This document shows, piece after piece, positions 43,558 through 51,198 of a stretch of 64,000 bases of DNA. The translations under genes were made by a program, and so were the position numbers. Source of the DNA: Pseudomonadota bacterium (lineage in GTDB: Bacteria; Myxococcota_A; UBA9042; GCA-2863065); the NCBI GenBank assembly GCA_005776585.1, contig SXOX01000323.1, forward strand, positions 1 to 64,000, given 5' to 3'. Positions within the stretch are counted from its first letter, which is position 1, and every line of letters begins with the position of its first letter. A model generated the notes under the pieces. The model had not been told where the DNA came from and did not search any database. It was given only the letters and a program-made list of their open reading frames with translations.

Positions 43558-44778
43558 TCATGGCGACTTGGCGCAGCGGACTCCGACATACTGCTTCCGA
43601 ATCCACGGTCGTCCCGGGCTCCGGTTGTGCGCGAGCTGGAAAAACGGTACATCATACATCCATGAGCCGCCGCGCATCGTGTGCGTGACGCCGCCCTTGG
43701 GACCCTGCGGATCCTTTGGCGGCGAGTGGCGGTAGTACGTCGGGTTGTAGTAGTCGAGCGTCCACTCCCAGGCGTTGCCTGCCATATCGTAGGCGCCATA
43801 CGGGCTGACGTTCTTCGGGAAGCTGCCCACCGGCGCGGTCTTCTCGAAGCCATCGTCCGGGTTGTGCATGTTGGTCCACTTCGGGTTCCACTCGTTGCCC
43901 CACGGAAACGACCGTTCGTCGGTGCCGCGCGCGGCCTTCTCCCACTCGGCCTCGGTCACGAGGCGCTTCCCGGCCCACCGGCAGTACGCGACGGCGTCAT
44001 CCCACCCAACCGCAACGGCGGGCTGATTCGGGTGGTTGAGCGTCTTGTCCAGCCGATAGCGCAGCGGCAGGCACTTGCCGGCGGCGGCGCACTTGCCGTA
44101 CTCCGCGTTGGTGACCTCATACTTGTCGATGTAGAACGCGCTGAGCTCGACGAGGTGGCGCGGCGACTCGTCGTCCCACTCGCCGAGGTCGGAGCCCATG
44201 ATGAACGGGCCCGCGGGAACGTAGACCATCCCGGGAACCTCCTTCGGCGCCTTGGTCGGTGCAGCGGGAGGCGTCCCCGGCGGGAGCTGGAGCCGAGCCG
44301 CAGGATCGTAGCTCAGCATCGCCTTGACCTGCACGGCGGCGATGTGGTCCCAGAAGCGCTCGGGGCACATGCACATCTTCTGGAAGGTGCCCCACGCGAC
44401 GCCCTTGGGCACGTGCACCTGCTCCATGCGCCAGACCCACGCGGTGCCGAGGCTCTGGACCTTGCGCTGCAGAGACAGCGTCGAGGCGACGACGCGGTCG
44501 ACGCCAAGGGCCTTGCCGATGGAGAGGAGACACGCGGTGTCACACGCGCTCGTGCGCTGCTTGCCCGCTGCGGCCAGCGCGTCGGCCACCGCCTTGCCCG
44601 TCACGACCGTGGCTCCCGCGTCCTTGAGCTCGCGGAGGAGCTTGCCCTCGATCCACTGGGCCTCCTTGGACGAGGCCTGCACCAGCGGCTCGAGCGGGAG
44701 CACCGCGACGCGCACGCGCTCGGCGGTGGCTGGTGCGGCGATGACGAGAGCGAAAACAGCAGTGAGGAGGCGGCTCAT
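43558..44778 (-). CDS. FGE-sulfatase domain protein with TolB/FlgO-like N-terminal domain
   Basis: A 406-residue exported protein (signal MSRLLTAVFALVIAAPATA). Residues 20-160 look like the periplasmic domain often placed before FGE domains in myxobacteria (RVRVAVLPLEP, ACLLSIGKALGVDRVVASTLSLQ). From about 180 comes the FGE-sulfatase domain: FIMGSDLGEWDDESPRH, FYIDKYEVTNAEYGKC, GKRLVTEAEWEKAARG, FPWGNEW, GAYDMAGNAWEWTLDYY, MRGGSW and VGVRCAK. It is a paralogue of the protein at 5999-6907 and shares the YYR-SP-KDP segment. Enzymatic activity as a formylglycine generator cannot be claimed. It is divergent from argS. Confidence 0.88.
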   Translation of the reverse strand: MSRLLTAVFALVIAAPATAERVRVAVLPLEPLVQASSKEAQWIEGKLLRELKDAGATVVTGKAVADALAAAGKQRTSACDTACLLSIGKALGVDRVVASTLSLQRKVQSLGTAWVWRMEQVHVPKGVAWGTFQKMCMCPERFWDHIAAVQVKAMLSYDPAARLQLPPGTPPAAPTKAPKEVPGMVYVPAGPFIMGSDLGEWDDESPRHLVELSAFYIDKYEVTNAEYGKCAAAGKCLPLRYRLDKTLNHPNQPAVAVGWDDAVAYCRWAGKRLVTEAEWEKAARGTDERSFPWGNEWNPKWTNMHNPDDGFEKTAPVGSFPKNVSPYGAYDMAGNAWEWTLDYYNPTYYRHSPPKDPQGPKGGVTHTMRGGSWMYDVPFFQLAHNRSPGRPWIRKQYVGVRCAKSP

Positions 44779-44786
44779 GGCCGCGT

Positions 44787-44815
44787 GACGTAGCGGAGAT
44801 TGCAGCGTGCTGCAA
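44787..44815 (-). promoter_or_regulatory. Putative promoter of the FGE protein gene at 44778
   Basis: Minus-strand TTGCAG (44810-44815), 17 bases, TACGTC (44787-44792), then eight bases to the ATG. It is nearly leaderless. Confidence 0.4.
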
Positions 44816-44883
44816 CGGCGCCTGCGCCTTGCATTCGGGCGCGGCGAAAGCTAGGACACGGCACCCGCGCGACGCCGGATTTC

Positions 44884-44912
44884 TTGACCGGCAGGCAGCT
44901 CGGGCCTATGAG
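44884..44912 (+). promoter_or_regulatory. Putative argS promoter
   Basis: TTGACC (44884-44889), 17 bases, TATGAG (44907-44912). This would leave a leader of about 45 bases before the ATG at 44965. Confidence 0.5.
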
Positions 44913-44964
44913 CATGAACCCGGCAGACGCCTTCGCGCGGCGCTGCACCAAGTCTGGAGCCAGC

Positions 44965-46668
44965 ATGTCCGTCAAGGTCCACGTCGAACGCCTGATTCAC
45001 GACGCGCTGCGCGCGCTGGCGCAGCAGGGGCTGCTGCCCGAGGACGCGCTCCCAGCGACGATCCCGGTCGAGACGCCCAAGCGCGCCGAGCATGGGGACT
45101 TTGCCACCTCCATCTGCCTCCAACTCGCGAAGGCGGCCCGCAAGAATCCGCGCGAGCTTGCGACCGCGCTGTCCGCCAAGCTGGAAGGCGCCGAGGGCGT
45201 CGCGTCCATCGAGATCGCCGGCCCTGGCTTCGTCAACGTGCGCCTGACGATCGACACGTGGCTCACGGCGCTCGCGTCGGCGACCCGCGAGGGCGCGCGC
45301 TTCGGCCGCTCCCAAGCCGGGCTCGGCCGTCGCGTGCTCGTCGAGTACGTGAGCGCCAACCCCACGGGCCCCATGCACGTCGGTCACGGCCGCGGCGCGG
45401 TCATCGGCGACGTGCTGTCCAACCTGCTGGACTGGGCCGGCTACCGGGTCGAGCGCGAGTACTACGAGAACGACGTCGGCAATCAGATGAACAAGCTCAC
45501 GCGCAGCGTTCTCTTTCGCGCGCGGGAGCTGCTGGGACTCGAGACCGGGCCGGTGCCCGAGGACTGCTATCCGGGCGCCTACCTCATCCCGGTCGCGGAG
45601 GCGGCCCGCGCCGCTCTCGGCGACGGCATCGCGCACGTCGCGCCAGAGGACGAGCCTGCCCTGACTCGGGTCCGAGACTTTGCCCGAGATCGGCTGGTCG
45701 GCGAGATCCGCGGGGACCTGGAGCGCCTGGGCGTGCGCCATGAGACGTGGTTTCGGGAGCACACGCTGCACGACTCGGGCGCGGTGTCGCAGGCCGCCGC
45801 CGAGCTCGAGGCTCGAGGTCACGTCTACACCGACGACTCTGGCAAGCGCTGGTTTCGCTCGACAGACTTTGGCGATGACGAGGATCGCGTCGTGGTGCGC
45901 GAAAACGGCGTCCCGACGTACTTCGCGGCCGACATCGCCTACCACAAGCACAAGATGGACCGCGGCTATGATTGCGCCATCGACGTGTGGGGCGCCGATC
46001 ACCACGGCTACATCCCGCGGGTGCGCGCCAGCATCGCCGCGCTGGGCTATGACGTGAAGCGCTTCGAGGTGCTGCTGTGTCAGTTCGTGACGTTGGTCGA
46101 GAACGGCCAGCCCGTGCGGATGGGCAAGCGGTCGGGCAACTTCGAGACGCTGCGGGACCTTCTCGATGAGGTCGGCGTCGACGCGACGCGCTTTGGCTTC
46201 GTGATGCGGTCTGCGGACGCGCAGTTCGAGTTCGATCTGGCGCTGGCGAAGTCGCAGTCGATGGAGAATCCGGTCTACTACGTTCAATACGGTCACGCGC
46301 GGCTGGCCCAGATCCTGGCCAAGGCCGCGGAGCTCGGGCACGCGCCGCCGAGCGACGGCGCCGATCTCCGCGCCATCGTGCTCCCCGAAGAGCTCGGCCT
46401 CATCAAGAAGGCGATGGAGTGGCCCGACGTCGTGCGCGCTGCCGCCGATCAGCGGGCGCCGCACTTCGTGGTCTTCTATCTTCAAGAGCTCATCGGGCTG
46501 TTCCACGGCTACTACACGAAGTACAAGGCCACGGAGAAGGTCGTCTCGGACGACGCGGCGAAGACGGCGGCGCGGCTCGTGCTGTGCCAGGGGCTCAAGA
46601 CCGTCATCGGCAACGGACTCGCGGTGCTCGGCGTCAGCGCGCCCGAGCGGATGTACTTTACAGAGTAG
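44965..46668 (+). CDS. argS: Arginyl-tRNA synthetase
   Basis: A 567-residue class I aminoacyl-tRNA synthetase that charges tRNA-Arg. Visible: the N-terminal Add1 domain (about 1-110), the HIGH region VSANPTGPMHVGHGRGAVIGD (about 128-148), WGADHHGYIPR, and the KMSK-like RMGKRSGNF (about 386-394). The DALR anticodon-binding domain ends in LAVLGVSAPERMYFTE. The length is normal with the ATG at 44965. In-frame ATG codons upstream (44908, 44914) would add residues encoded inside the predicted promoter. The SPOR gene starts 27 bases after the stop, and four small genes follow on the same strand. Confidence 0.95.
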   Translation: MSVKVHVERLIHDALRALAQQGLLPEDALPATIPVETPKRAEHGDFATSICLQLAKAARKNPRELATALSAKLEGAEGVASIEIAGPGFVNVRLTIDTWLTALASATREGARFGRSQAGLGRRVLVEYVSANPTGPMHVGHGRGAVIGDVLSNLLDWAGYRVEREYYENDVGNQMNKLTRSVLFRARELLGLETGPVPEDCYPGAYLIPVAEAARAALGDGIAHVAPEDEPALTRVRDFARDRLVGEIRGDLERLGVRHETWFREHTLHDSGAVSQAAAELEARGHVYTDDSGKRWFRSTDFGDDEDRVVVRENGVPTYFAADIAYHKHKMDRGYDCAIDVWGADHHGYIPRVRASIAALGYDVKRFEVLLCQFVTLVENGQPVRMGKRSGNFETLRDLLDEVGVDATRFGFVMRSADAQFEFDLALAKSQSMENPVYYVQYGHARLAQILAKAAELGHAPPSDGADLRAIVLPEELGLIKKAMEWPDVVRAAADQRAPHFVVFYLQELIGLFHGYYTKYKATEKVVSDDAAKTAARLVLCQGLKTVIGNGLAVLGVSAPERMYFTE

Positions 46669-46695
46669 GCAAGGGCGGAAGACGGAGGCGACACC

Positions 46696-47613
46696 ATGGA
46701 GATGCGCGGGCTCGACAAGATTCGTGAGAAGGTGGAGATCCGGCTCGACAACCGCCAGATCGCGTGGCTCATCACGGGCAGCGTCGCGATCGCGGCCGGC
46801 GTCTTTGCGGCCGGCTACCTCGTCGGGAGCCAGGCGCGACCGGCGCCCGAGACCGTCGCTGCGGCGCCAGAGCGGGGACAACGCGACCCTTCGGCGCAGC
46901 TCGCCTCCATCGCCCACGGCGCAGCTCCGGCACCCGCCGCCGCACCCAACGCGGCGAGCCCGGTGGCCGAAGACAAGGCACGCTACACGTATCACGACAC
47001 GCTGAATCGACCGTCCGCGCAGGCGCAGCTCGACGATCCGACGTGGCGGCTCGTGTCGCAGGCGCTCGAGGACAAGAAGGCCGAAGAGGCCAAGAAGTCC
47101 GCCGAGAAGGAGGCCAAGGCGCAGGCGGCTGCCGAGGCCAGTCGGGAAGAGCCGAGCGACGCGCCCTCGGTGCCCGCGGAGCCCAAGGTCCCGGCGCCCG
47201 TCGCGACCTCGGCGTTCGAGGGCAAACGGCTCGGCGGCGACGCGACCGATGACTTTGCCCCCGCCGCGGACCCTCCGACCAACGCCGGCAAGCCCGGCTC
47301 CGCCGCTGCGGAGCGCCCGCCAGCGCCCAAGGCCGACGAGCCCAAGGCGCCCAAGGTCGTCCCGCAGGGCGCCTCGCCCAATGGCTATACGGTGCAAGTG
47401 CGCGCGTTTCGCGACGAGCAAGAGGCCACCAAATTCGTCGCGGTGCTCAAGGAGCAGGGCCACAAGGCGTTCGTCACTGCGGCCGAGGTTCCGGGCAAGG
47501 GCCGCTTCTTCCGGGTCCGCATCGGCAAGTTCAAGACCATCGACGAGGCCACGCGCTTCCAGCAGTCCTTCGACACCTCCGAAGGCATGCAGACCATCGT
47601 CACACCTCTCTAG
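46696..47613 (+). CDS. Membrane-anchored SPOR-domain protein
   Basis: A 305-residue bitopic protein. It has a short cytoplasmic N-terminus, one membrane helix (IAWLITGSVAIAAGVFAAGYLVG, about 23-45), and a long Ala/Pro/Glu/Lys-rich periplasmic linker with a charged helical stretch (EDKKAEEAKKSAEKEAKAQ). A C-terminal SPOR domain begins at about 230 (GYTVQVRAFRDEQEATKFV and RFFRVRIGKFKTIDEA). SPOR domains bind denuded glycan strands at the septum, so a cell-division or envelope role is likely. The ATG has GGAGG seven bases upstream. Confidence 0.88.
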   Translation: MEMRGLDKIREKVEIRLDNRQIAWLITGSVAIAAGVFAAGYLVGSQARPAPETVAAAPERGQRDPSAQLASIAHGAAPAPAAAPNAASPVAEDKARYTYHDTLNRPSAQAQLDDPTWRLVSQALEDKKAEEAKKSAEKEAKAQAAAEASREEPSDAPSVPAEPKVPAPVATSAFEGKRLGGDATDDFAPAADPPTNAGKPGSAAAERPPAPKADEPKAPKVVPQGASPNGYTVQVRAFRDEQEATKFVAVLKEQGHKAFVTAAEVPGKGRFFRVRIGKFKTIDEATRFQQSFDTSEGMQTIVTPL

Positions 47614-47622
47614 GAGCATCGC

Positions 47623-47976
47623 ATGCGACGGGTAGAGAAGCCTTGGGGCTACGAGATCATCTGGGCACACACCGACCGGTACGTCGGCAAGCTGCTGCAC
47701 ATCGACGCAGGCCACGCCCTATCCCGGCAGTATCATGTCAAGAAAGAAGAGACGCTCTACGTGACCGAGGGCGAGCTCGTGCTGGAGCTCGGTCCCGCCG
47801 ACGCAGTCGAGCGCCGCGTTCTGGGGCGGGGCGCCTCCTTCCATGTCCTGCCGGGCACCATCCACCGATTCGTCGCCGAGAAGACGGTCGAGCTCATGGA
47901 GGTCAGTACGCCGGAGCTCGATGACGTGGTCCGGCTCGAGGACCGCTATGGCCGCGAGGGCACCTCGCAGGCCTAG
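47623..47976 (+). CDS. Mannose-6-phosphate isomerase-type cupin
   Basis: A 117-residue single-domain cupin, related to the C-terminal half of ManC/type II phosphomannose isomerases. Visible: EKPWGYEIIWAHTDRYVGKLLHIDAG, a metal-binding segment SRQYHVKKEETLYVTEGELVLELG, and FHVLPGTIHRFVAEKTVELMEVSTPELDDVVRLEDRYGR. The histidines and glutamate in these motifs fit the cupin metal site. It could isomerise a sugar phosphate or only bind a sugar nucleotide. It follows the SPOR gene by nine bases with GGAG upstream, so it is in the argS-SPOR-cupin transcript. Confidence 0.85.
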   Translation: MRRVEKPWGYEIIWAHTDRYVGKLLHIDAGHALSRQYHVKKEETLYVTEGELVLELGPADAVERRVLGRGASFHVLPGTIHRFVAEKTVELMEVSTPELDDVVRLEDRYGREGTSQA

Positions 47977-48002
47977 ACACCACCGCGGCGCTTCGCTATG
48001 GT
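47974..48002 (+). promoter_or_regulatory. Putative promoter of the gene at 48051
   Basis: TAGACA (47974-47979, overlapping the cupin stop codon), 17 bases, TATGGT (47997-48002). The leader of about 40 bases contains AGAAGGA close to the ATG. Confidence 0.4.
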
Positions 48003-48050
48003 CCGCCGCCGTCCGGCGCCAGTGCCCGGCAACAACGAGAAGGACAACCC

Positions 48051-48578
48051 ATGCCGCTCAATGCGCTCAAGCGGTGCGAGCCGCTGCTCGACCACCTCTT
48101 CAAGGTCATCAAGCCGCCGATGTTCATCCAGCAAGTCGCGAAGGGAGACCGGGCCGGTTTCTTTCGCAACTTCAAGGGCTTCAAGATGGATCGCTTCGGT
48201 CGGCCGCAGCTCGCCAAGATCGCGGCCAAGGAGCTCTATCAAAAGAGCAACGAGTTCTGGGCTCAGCTCCTCATCGTGCTGTGGAACAACGAGCACCGGG
48301 ACCTCTACAACGCGCTCAAGGAGAAGGTCGAGACGATCAATCCGGACGTCGAGAAGGTCACGCTCATCGAGGACGCAATCGCGGAGACCTGGATGGCGGA
48401 GCTGCTCGAGAAGAACGCGCTCGAGGACATCCTGATCTGCGTCTACTTGAACGAGGTGCGGTTCAGCGAGGACTTCGTCAAGTCCCGCATGGAGGCCCCG
48501 CTCGAGATCGAGCGCACGGTGCCCCTCTTCTCGCCGCTCCCCGAAGAGGCTGCTGCGGCCGAGCCCGCGAGCGCCTGA
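48051..48578 (+). CDS. Conserved-looking helical protein of unknown function
   Basis: A 175-residue, mainly alpha-helical, soluble-looking protein without signal peptide or membrane segment. The body is Lys/Glu/Phe/Trp-rich (DRAGFFRNFKGFKMDRFGRP, QKSNEFWAQLLIVLWNNEH, EDAIAETWMAELLEKNALED). It ends in an Ala/Glu-rich tail. I do not recognise a family. It has its own likely promoter (47974-48002). The MaoC-like gene starts two bases after its stop, so the two are cotranscribed and may work together. Confidence 0.7.
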   Translation: MPLNALKRCEPLLDHLFKVIKPPMFIQQVAKGDRAGFFRNFKGFKMDRFGRPQLAKIAAKELYQKSNEFWAQLLIVLWNNEHRDLYNALKEKVETINPDVEKVTLIEDAIAETWMAELLEKNALEDILICVYLNEVRFSEDFVKSRMEAPLEIERTVPLFSPLPEEAAAAEPASA

Positions 48579-48579
48579 G

Positions 48580-48975
48580 ATGCGCTTCACGGTCGGTCAA
48601 GCGGCGTCTCTGGAGAAGGCGATCACCGAGAGGGACCTGGACCTGTTTGGCGAGGTCTCGCTCGACACGAACCCCGTGCACTTCGACGAGGCCTACGCCA
48701 GGACGACCCCGTTCGGCGGGCGCATCGCGCACGGAATGATTGGCGCGAGCCTCATCTCCGCGGCGCTCGGCACGCGCCTGCCGGGTCCAGGCTGCGTCTA
48801 CTTGGGCCAGACGCTCAAGTTCACGGCCCCCGTGCGCATCGGTGACACGCTCACGGCGACCGTGACCGTCAAGACCGCCCGCGAGGACAAGCCCATCCTC
48901 ACGCTCGAGACCGTGGTCACCAACCAAAACGGCGAGCGCGTCCTCGAGGGCGAAGCCGTCGTTAAGTATTCATAG
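48580..48975 (+). CDS. MaoC-like (R)-specific enoyl-CoA hydratase
   Basis: A 131-residue hot-dog-fold protein of the MaoC/PhaJ type. The hydratase-2 motif is present: SLDTNPVHFDEAYARTTPFGGRIAHGM (about 28-54), with the Asp and His of the catalytic pair. Then come VYLGQTLKFTAPVRIGDTLTATV and a C-terminal strand. It would hydrate trans-2-enoyl-CoA to (R)-3-hydroxyacyl-CoA. It begins two bases after the stop of the unknown gene upstream. The 3' neighbour is convergent. Confidence 0.88.
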   Translation: MRFTVGQAASLEKAITERDLDLFGEVSLDTNPVHFDEAYARTTPFGGRIAHGMIGASLISAALGTRLPGPGCVYLGQTLKFTAPVRIGDTLTATVTVKTAREDKPILTLETVVTNQNGERVLEGEAVVKYS

Positions 48976-49000
48976 CACGTCGCTCGGCTGCGGCGCACCC

Positions 49001-49879
49001 CTAGACCTCTGCGGCAAAGGCCTCGAGCGCGGCGACGACGGCGTCGGGCGCCTCGAGCTGCGGATAGTGGCCCACGTCCTCCAGGGGCACGTGACGCGCC
49101 AGCGGTAACGTCGTGCGCAGGTGCCGCATGACGTGCCCCCCGGAGATGGGGTCCTGCATCCCCCAGATGAACGCGAGTGGGAGCCGGGTCGCGTGGAGCG
49201 CGGCGCTCCAACGGACGCTGAAGCGGCGACGCTCGGCGATGTAGGCCAGGAGCGCGTGGGTGAGCCGGTGACCGGCGTCATGCGCGATGGACTCCCAGTG
49301 CGACTCGAAGGCCGCGGCATCGAGCGGGTGGACCATGATGCGGTCGAGCGAGCGCCGTAGCGCGCGCCGCGTGACGAACACCGTCAAGAGAGCCCCCAGG
49401 GGGGAGGCCAACACCCGTTGGATGGGAAGCGGCCGATGCAGCGCCGGGAAGAGGCCCCCGTTCAGGAACGCGACTGCGCTCAGTGGCGTCCCGGTCCCGG
49501 CGAGGGTTCGCGCCAGCAGCTCCTGCGCCACGGACACCGCATAGTCGTGTGCGACGACGATGGGCGACGCCAGCCCCGTGGCCTGGACCACGCGCTCGAC
49601 GAGATCCGCCTGCTCGACGAGGCGATAGTCGTGCGGCCGCGGCTTGTCGGAGGCGCCAAAGCCCAGGAAGTCGAACGCGACGCAGCGCCGGTTGCGTGTG
49701 AGCGCCGGCCAGACGGAGGCCCAGTCGAGGCTGGAGGTGGGAAAGCCATGGAGGAGGAGCATTGGCCGCGCACCGCCGGGATGGGGGCCCGAGTCGCGCA
49801 CGAACAGCCGCCGCGTGCCCCCCTCGGTCGCGAGCTCGACGCGCTCTCCTGCCGCGCGCCATTGGGTCCACGAGGTCAC
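49001..49879 (-). CDS. MEST/PEG1-like alpha/beta hydrolase (epoxide-hydrolase type nucleophile)
   Basis: A 292-residue alpha/beta hydrolase. Visible: MLLLHGFPTSSLDWASVWPAL (oxyanion HGF at 44-46), FDFLGFGASDKPRPHDYRL, the nucleophile elbow VVAHDYAVSVAQELLAR with Asp112, LNGGLFPALHRPLPIQ, and a late VGHYPQLEAP histidine. The FLGFG-SDKPRPH, HDY--VAQELL, NGG-FP--HRP and HYPQLE strings are those I remember from the MEST (mesoderm-specific transcript) branch, which groups with epoxide hydrolases; Asp as nucleophile agrees. The substrate is unknown. The start is GTG at 49879, fixed by a TTGACC-17-TACGGT promoter six bases upstream. Confidence 0.82.
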   Translation of the reverse strand: MTSWTQWRAAGERVELATEGGTRRLFVRDSGPHPGGARPMLLLHGFPTSSLDWASVWPALTRNRRCVAFDFLGFGASDKPRPHDYRLVEQADLVERVVQATGLASPIVVAHDYAVSVAQELLARTLAGTGTPLSAVAFLNGGLFPALHRPLPIQRVLASPLGALLTVFVTRRALRRSLDRIMVHPLDAAAFESHWESIAHDAGHRLTHALLAYIAERRRFSVRWSAALHATRLPLAFIWGMQDPISGGHVMRHLRTTLPLARHVPLEDVGHYPQLEAPDAVVAALEAFAAEV

Positions 49880-49885
49880 GCGCCC

Positions 49886-49914
49886 ACCGTAGGGGCGCCG
49901 GTCGCCGCGGTCAA
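49886..49914 (-). promoter_or_regulatory. Putative leaderless promoter of the MEST-like gene
   Basis: Minus-strand TTGACC (49909-49914), 17 bases, TACGGT (49886-49891), six bases, then GTG at 49879. This is the clearest leaderless layout in the window. Confidence 0.6.
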
Positions 49915-49945
49915 CGTCTCGATGGCCGCCACGCTCCGCGCGTGC

Positions 49946-49951
49946 TACCGT
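49946..49951 (+). promoter_or_regulatory. Possible -10 box for leaderless start at 49958
   Basis: TACCGT followed by six bases and ATG. The -35 position (TGGCCG) is poor. The same -10 hexamer occurs upstream of the Ser/Thr kinase gene. Confidence 0.4.
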
Positions 49952-49957
49952 CGCCGA

Positions 49958-50446
49958 ATGGCGCGCCCCAACATCAACTTTGCGGCCCTCTCCGACGCCC
50001 TCCTGGTCGGGAGCTATCCCCAAACGCCGGAGGACGTACTCCACCTCAAGGGGCTCGGCATCACGGCCGTGCTCAACGTCCAGTCGGACGCCGATCTCGC
50101 GATGCGGGCCATCCGTTGGGACCTCTTCGAGAAGTTCTACGCCGCGCAGGGCATCCTGGCCTTGCGCTCGCCGATTACGGACTTCGACCCCGACGACCTC
50201 TTCGAGAAGCTCGACTTCGCGATGACGACGCTCGACGGCCTGCTCCGCGCAGGACGTAAGGTGTACTTGCACTGCTCAGCGGGTATCAATCGCTCGCCCA
50301 CGGTCGCCGTCGCATGGTTCACCCGCCATGGCGGGATGACGCTGGAGGCCGCCCTCGCGCACGTCCGCGCGCGCCGCGAGCCCGCCGTCATCTACGCGGA
50401 CGTCCTCGACCTGTGGGAGCGGCTCTCGGTCTCCGGAGACCCGTGA
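49958..50446 (+). CDS. Dual-specificity phosphatase resembling plant glucan phosphatases (SEX4/LSF type)
   Basis: A 162-residue cysteine phosphatase. The CX5R loop is VYLHCSAGINRSPTVAVAW (Cys106, Arg112) and the general acid lies in SPITDFDPDDL (Asp75 or Asp77). VGSYPQTPEDVLHLKGLGITAVLNVQ matches, as I remember it, the QTPEDV--L---GV opening of SEX4/LSF2 phosphatases that dephosphorylate starch. The DFD--DL element recurs there too. No carbohydrate-binding module is attached. A role on phosphorylated glucan or on phosphoprotein is open; a Ser/Thr kinase is encoded one gene away on the other strand. The GTGA overlap at the end couples it to the CPBP gene. Confidence 0.8.
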   Translation: MARPNINFAALSDALLVGSYPQTPEDVLHLKGLGITAVLNVQSDADLAMRAIRWDLFEKFYAAQGILALRSPITDFDPDDLFEKLDFAMTTLDGLLRAGRKVYLHCSAGINRSPTVAVAWFTRHGGMTLEAALAHVRARREPAVIYADVLDLWERLSVSGDP

Positions 50447-51198
50447 GCACCGCGCTGTGGCCCTTCGGCCTGCTGGTCGCGACGAGCCTCGTGTTCGACC
50501 TGACGGCGGGCGTCGGGCTCCACGTCACGCTCCCCGGCCGCAGCGGCTTTCTCATCGGCCTGGCCTTGCGTGAGCTGCTCGTCGTCTTGGGCGTCGCCAT
50601 CGTCATCGGCCGGCTGAGCCGGCTGCGCCTGCGCGACTTCACCGGACCGGTGCCCGAGGCGCGAGTGTGGCTGGCGCTGCCGTGCATCGCGCTCGGCTAC
50701 CTCGCCGTCGAGCCCGCCGTCCTCGGCCCGTGGAGCGCGCTCCTCGGAGTGACTCCGCCTTCGTGGTACGAGACCGCGGTCGTCGCGCCCGACTGGCAGA
50801 CGGGCCTCCTCGTGGGGCTGGTGCTCTCAGTGACGCCCGCGGTCGCGGAGGAGGCCTTCTTTCGCGGCACGTGGCTCACGCTGCTCGATGCGCGCTTCTC
50901 GCGTGCCACGTCGAGCGCGGTCCAAGCCGTGGGCTTCGCCGCCTTTCACCTCGATCTGTTTGGTCTGCCAAGCTACCTGGCCGCGGGCGCGCTCTTCGCC
51001 GCGTTGCGCCGGCGCACGGCCTCGCTCTGGCCCTGCATCGCGCTGCACGCGCTCATCAACGCGCTCTCGGTCCTGGAGCTCAACCGGCGTGCACGGGGCC
51101 AGGCGCTCTTCGAGCCGCCGACGATGACGACCGTGGCGATGGGCGTGGTGGCACTCGCGGGCGGCCTCTGGCTGGCGCTCAGACCGAGCCGTTCATGA
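50443..51198 (+). CDS. CPBP-family intramembrane metalloprotease
   Basis: A 251-residue protein with about seven membrane segments. CPBP motifs: VAEEAFFRGTWLTL (motif 1, EExxxR), VGFAAFHLDLFGLPSY (motif 2 His) and CIALHALINALSVLEL (motif 3). All expected catalytic residues are present, unlike the more divergent paralogue at 39366. The GTG start overlaps the phosphatase stop (GTGA), with GGAG upstream. The gene runs 20 bases into the 3' end of the convergent Ser/Thr kinase. Possible substrates: membrane-bound peptides. Confidence 0.87.
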   Translation: MSTALWPFGLLVATSLVFDLTAGVGLHVTLPGRSGFLIGLALRELLVVLGVAIVIGRLSRLRLRDFTGPVPEARVWLALPCIALGYLAVEPAVLGPWSALLGVTPPSWYETAVVAPDWQTGLLVGLVLSVTPAVAEEAFFRGTWLTLLDARFSRATSSAVQAVGFAAFHLDLFGLPSYLAAGALFAALRRRTASLWPCIALHALINALSVLELNRRARGQALFEPPTMTTVAMGVVALAGGLWLALRPSRS

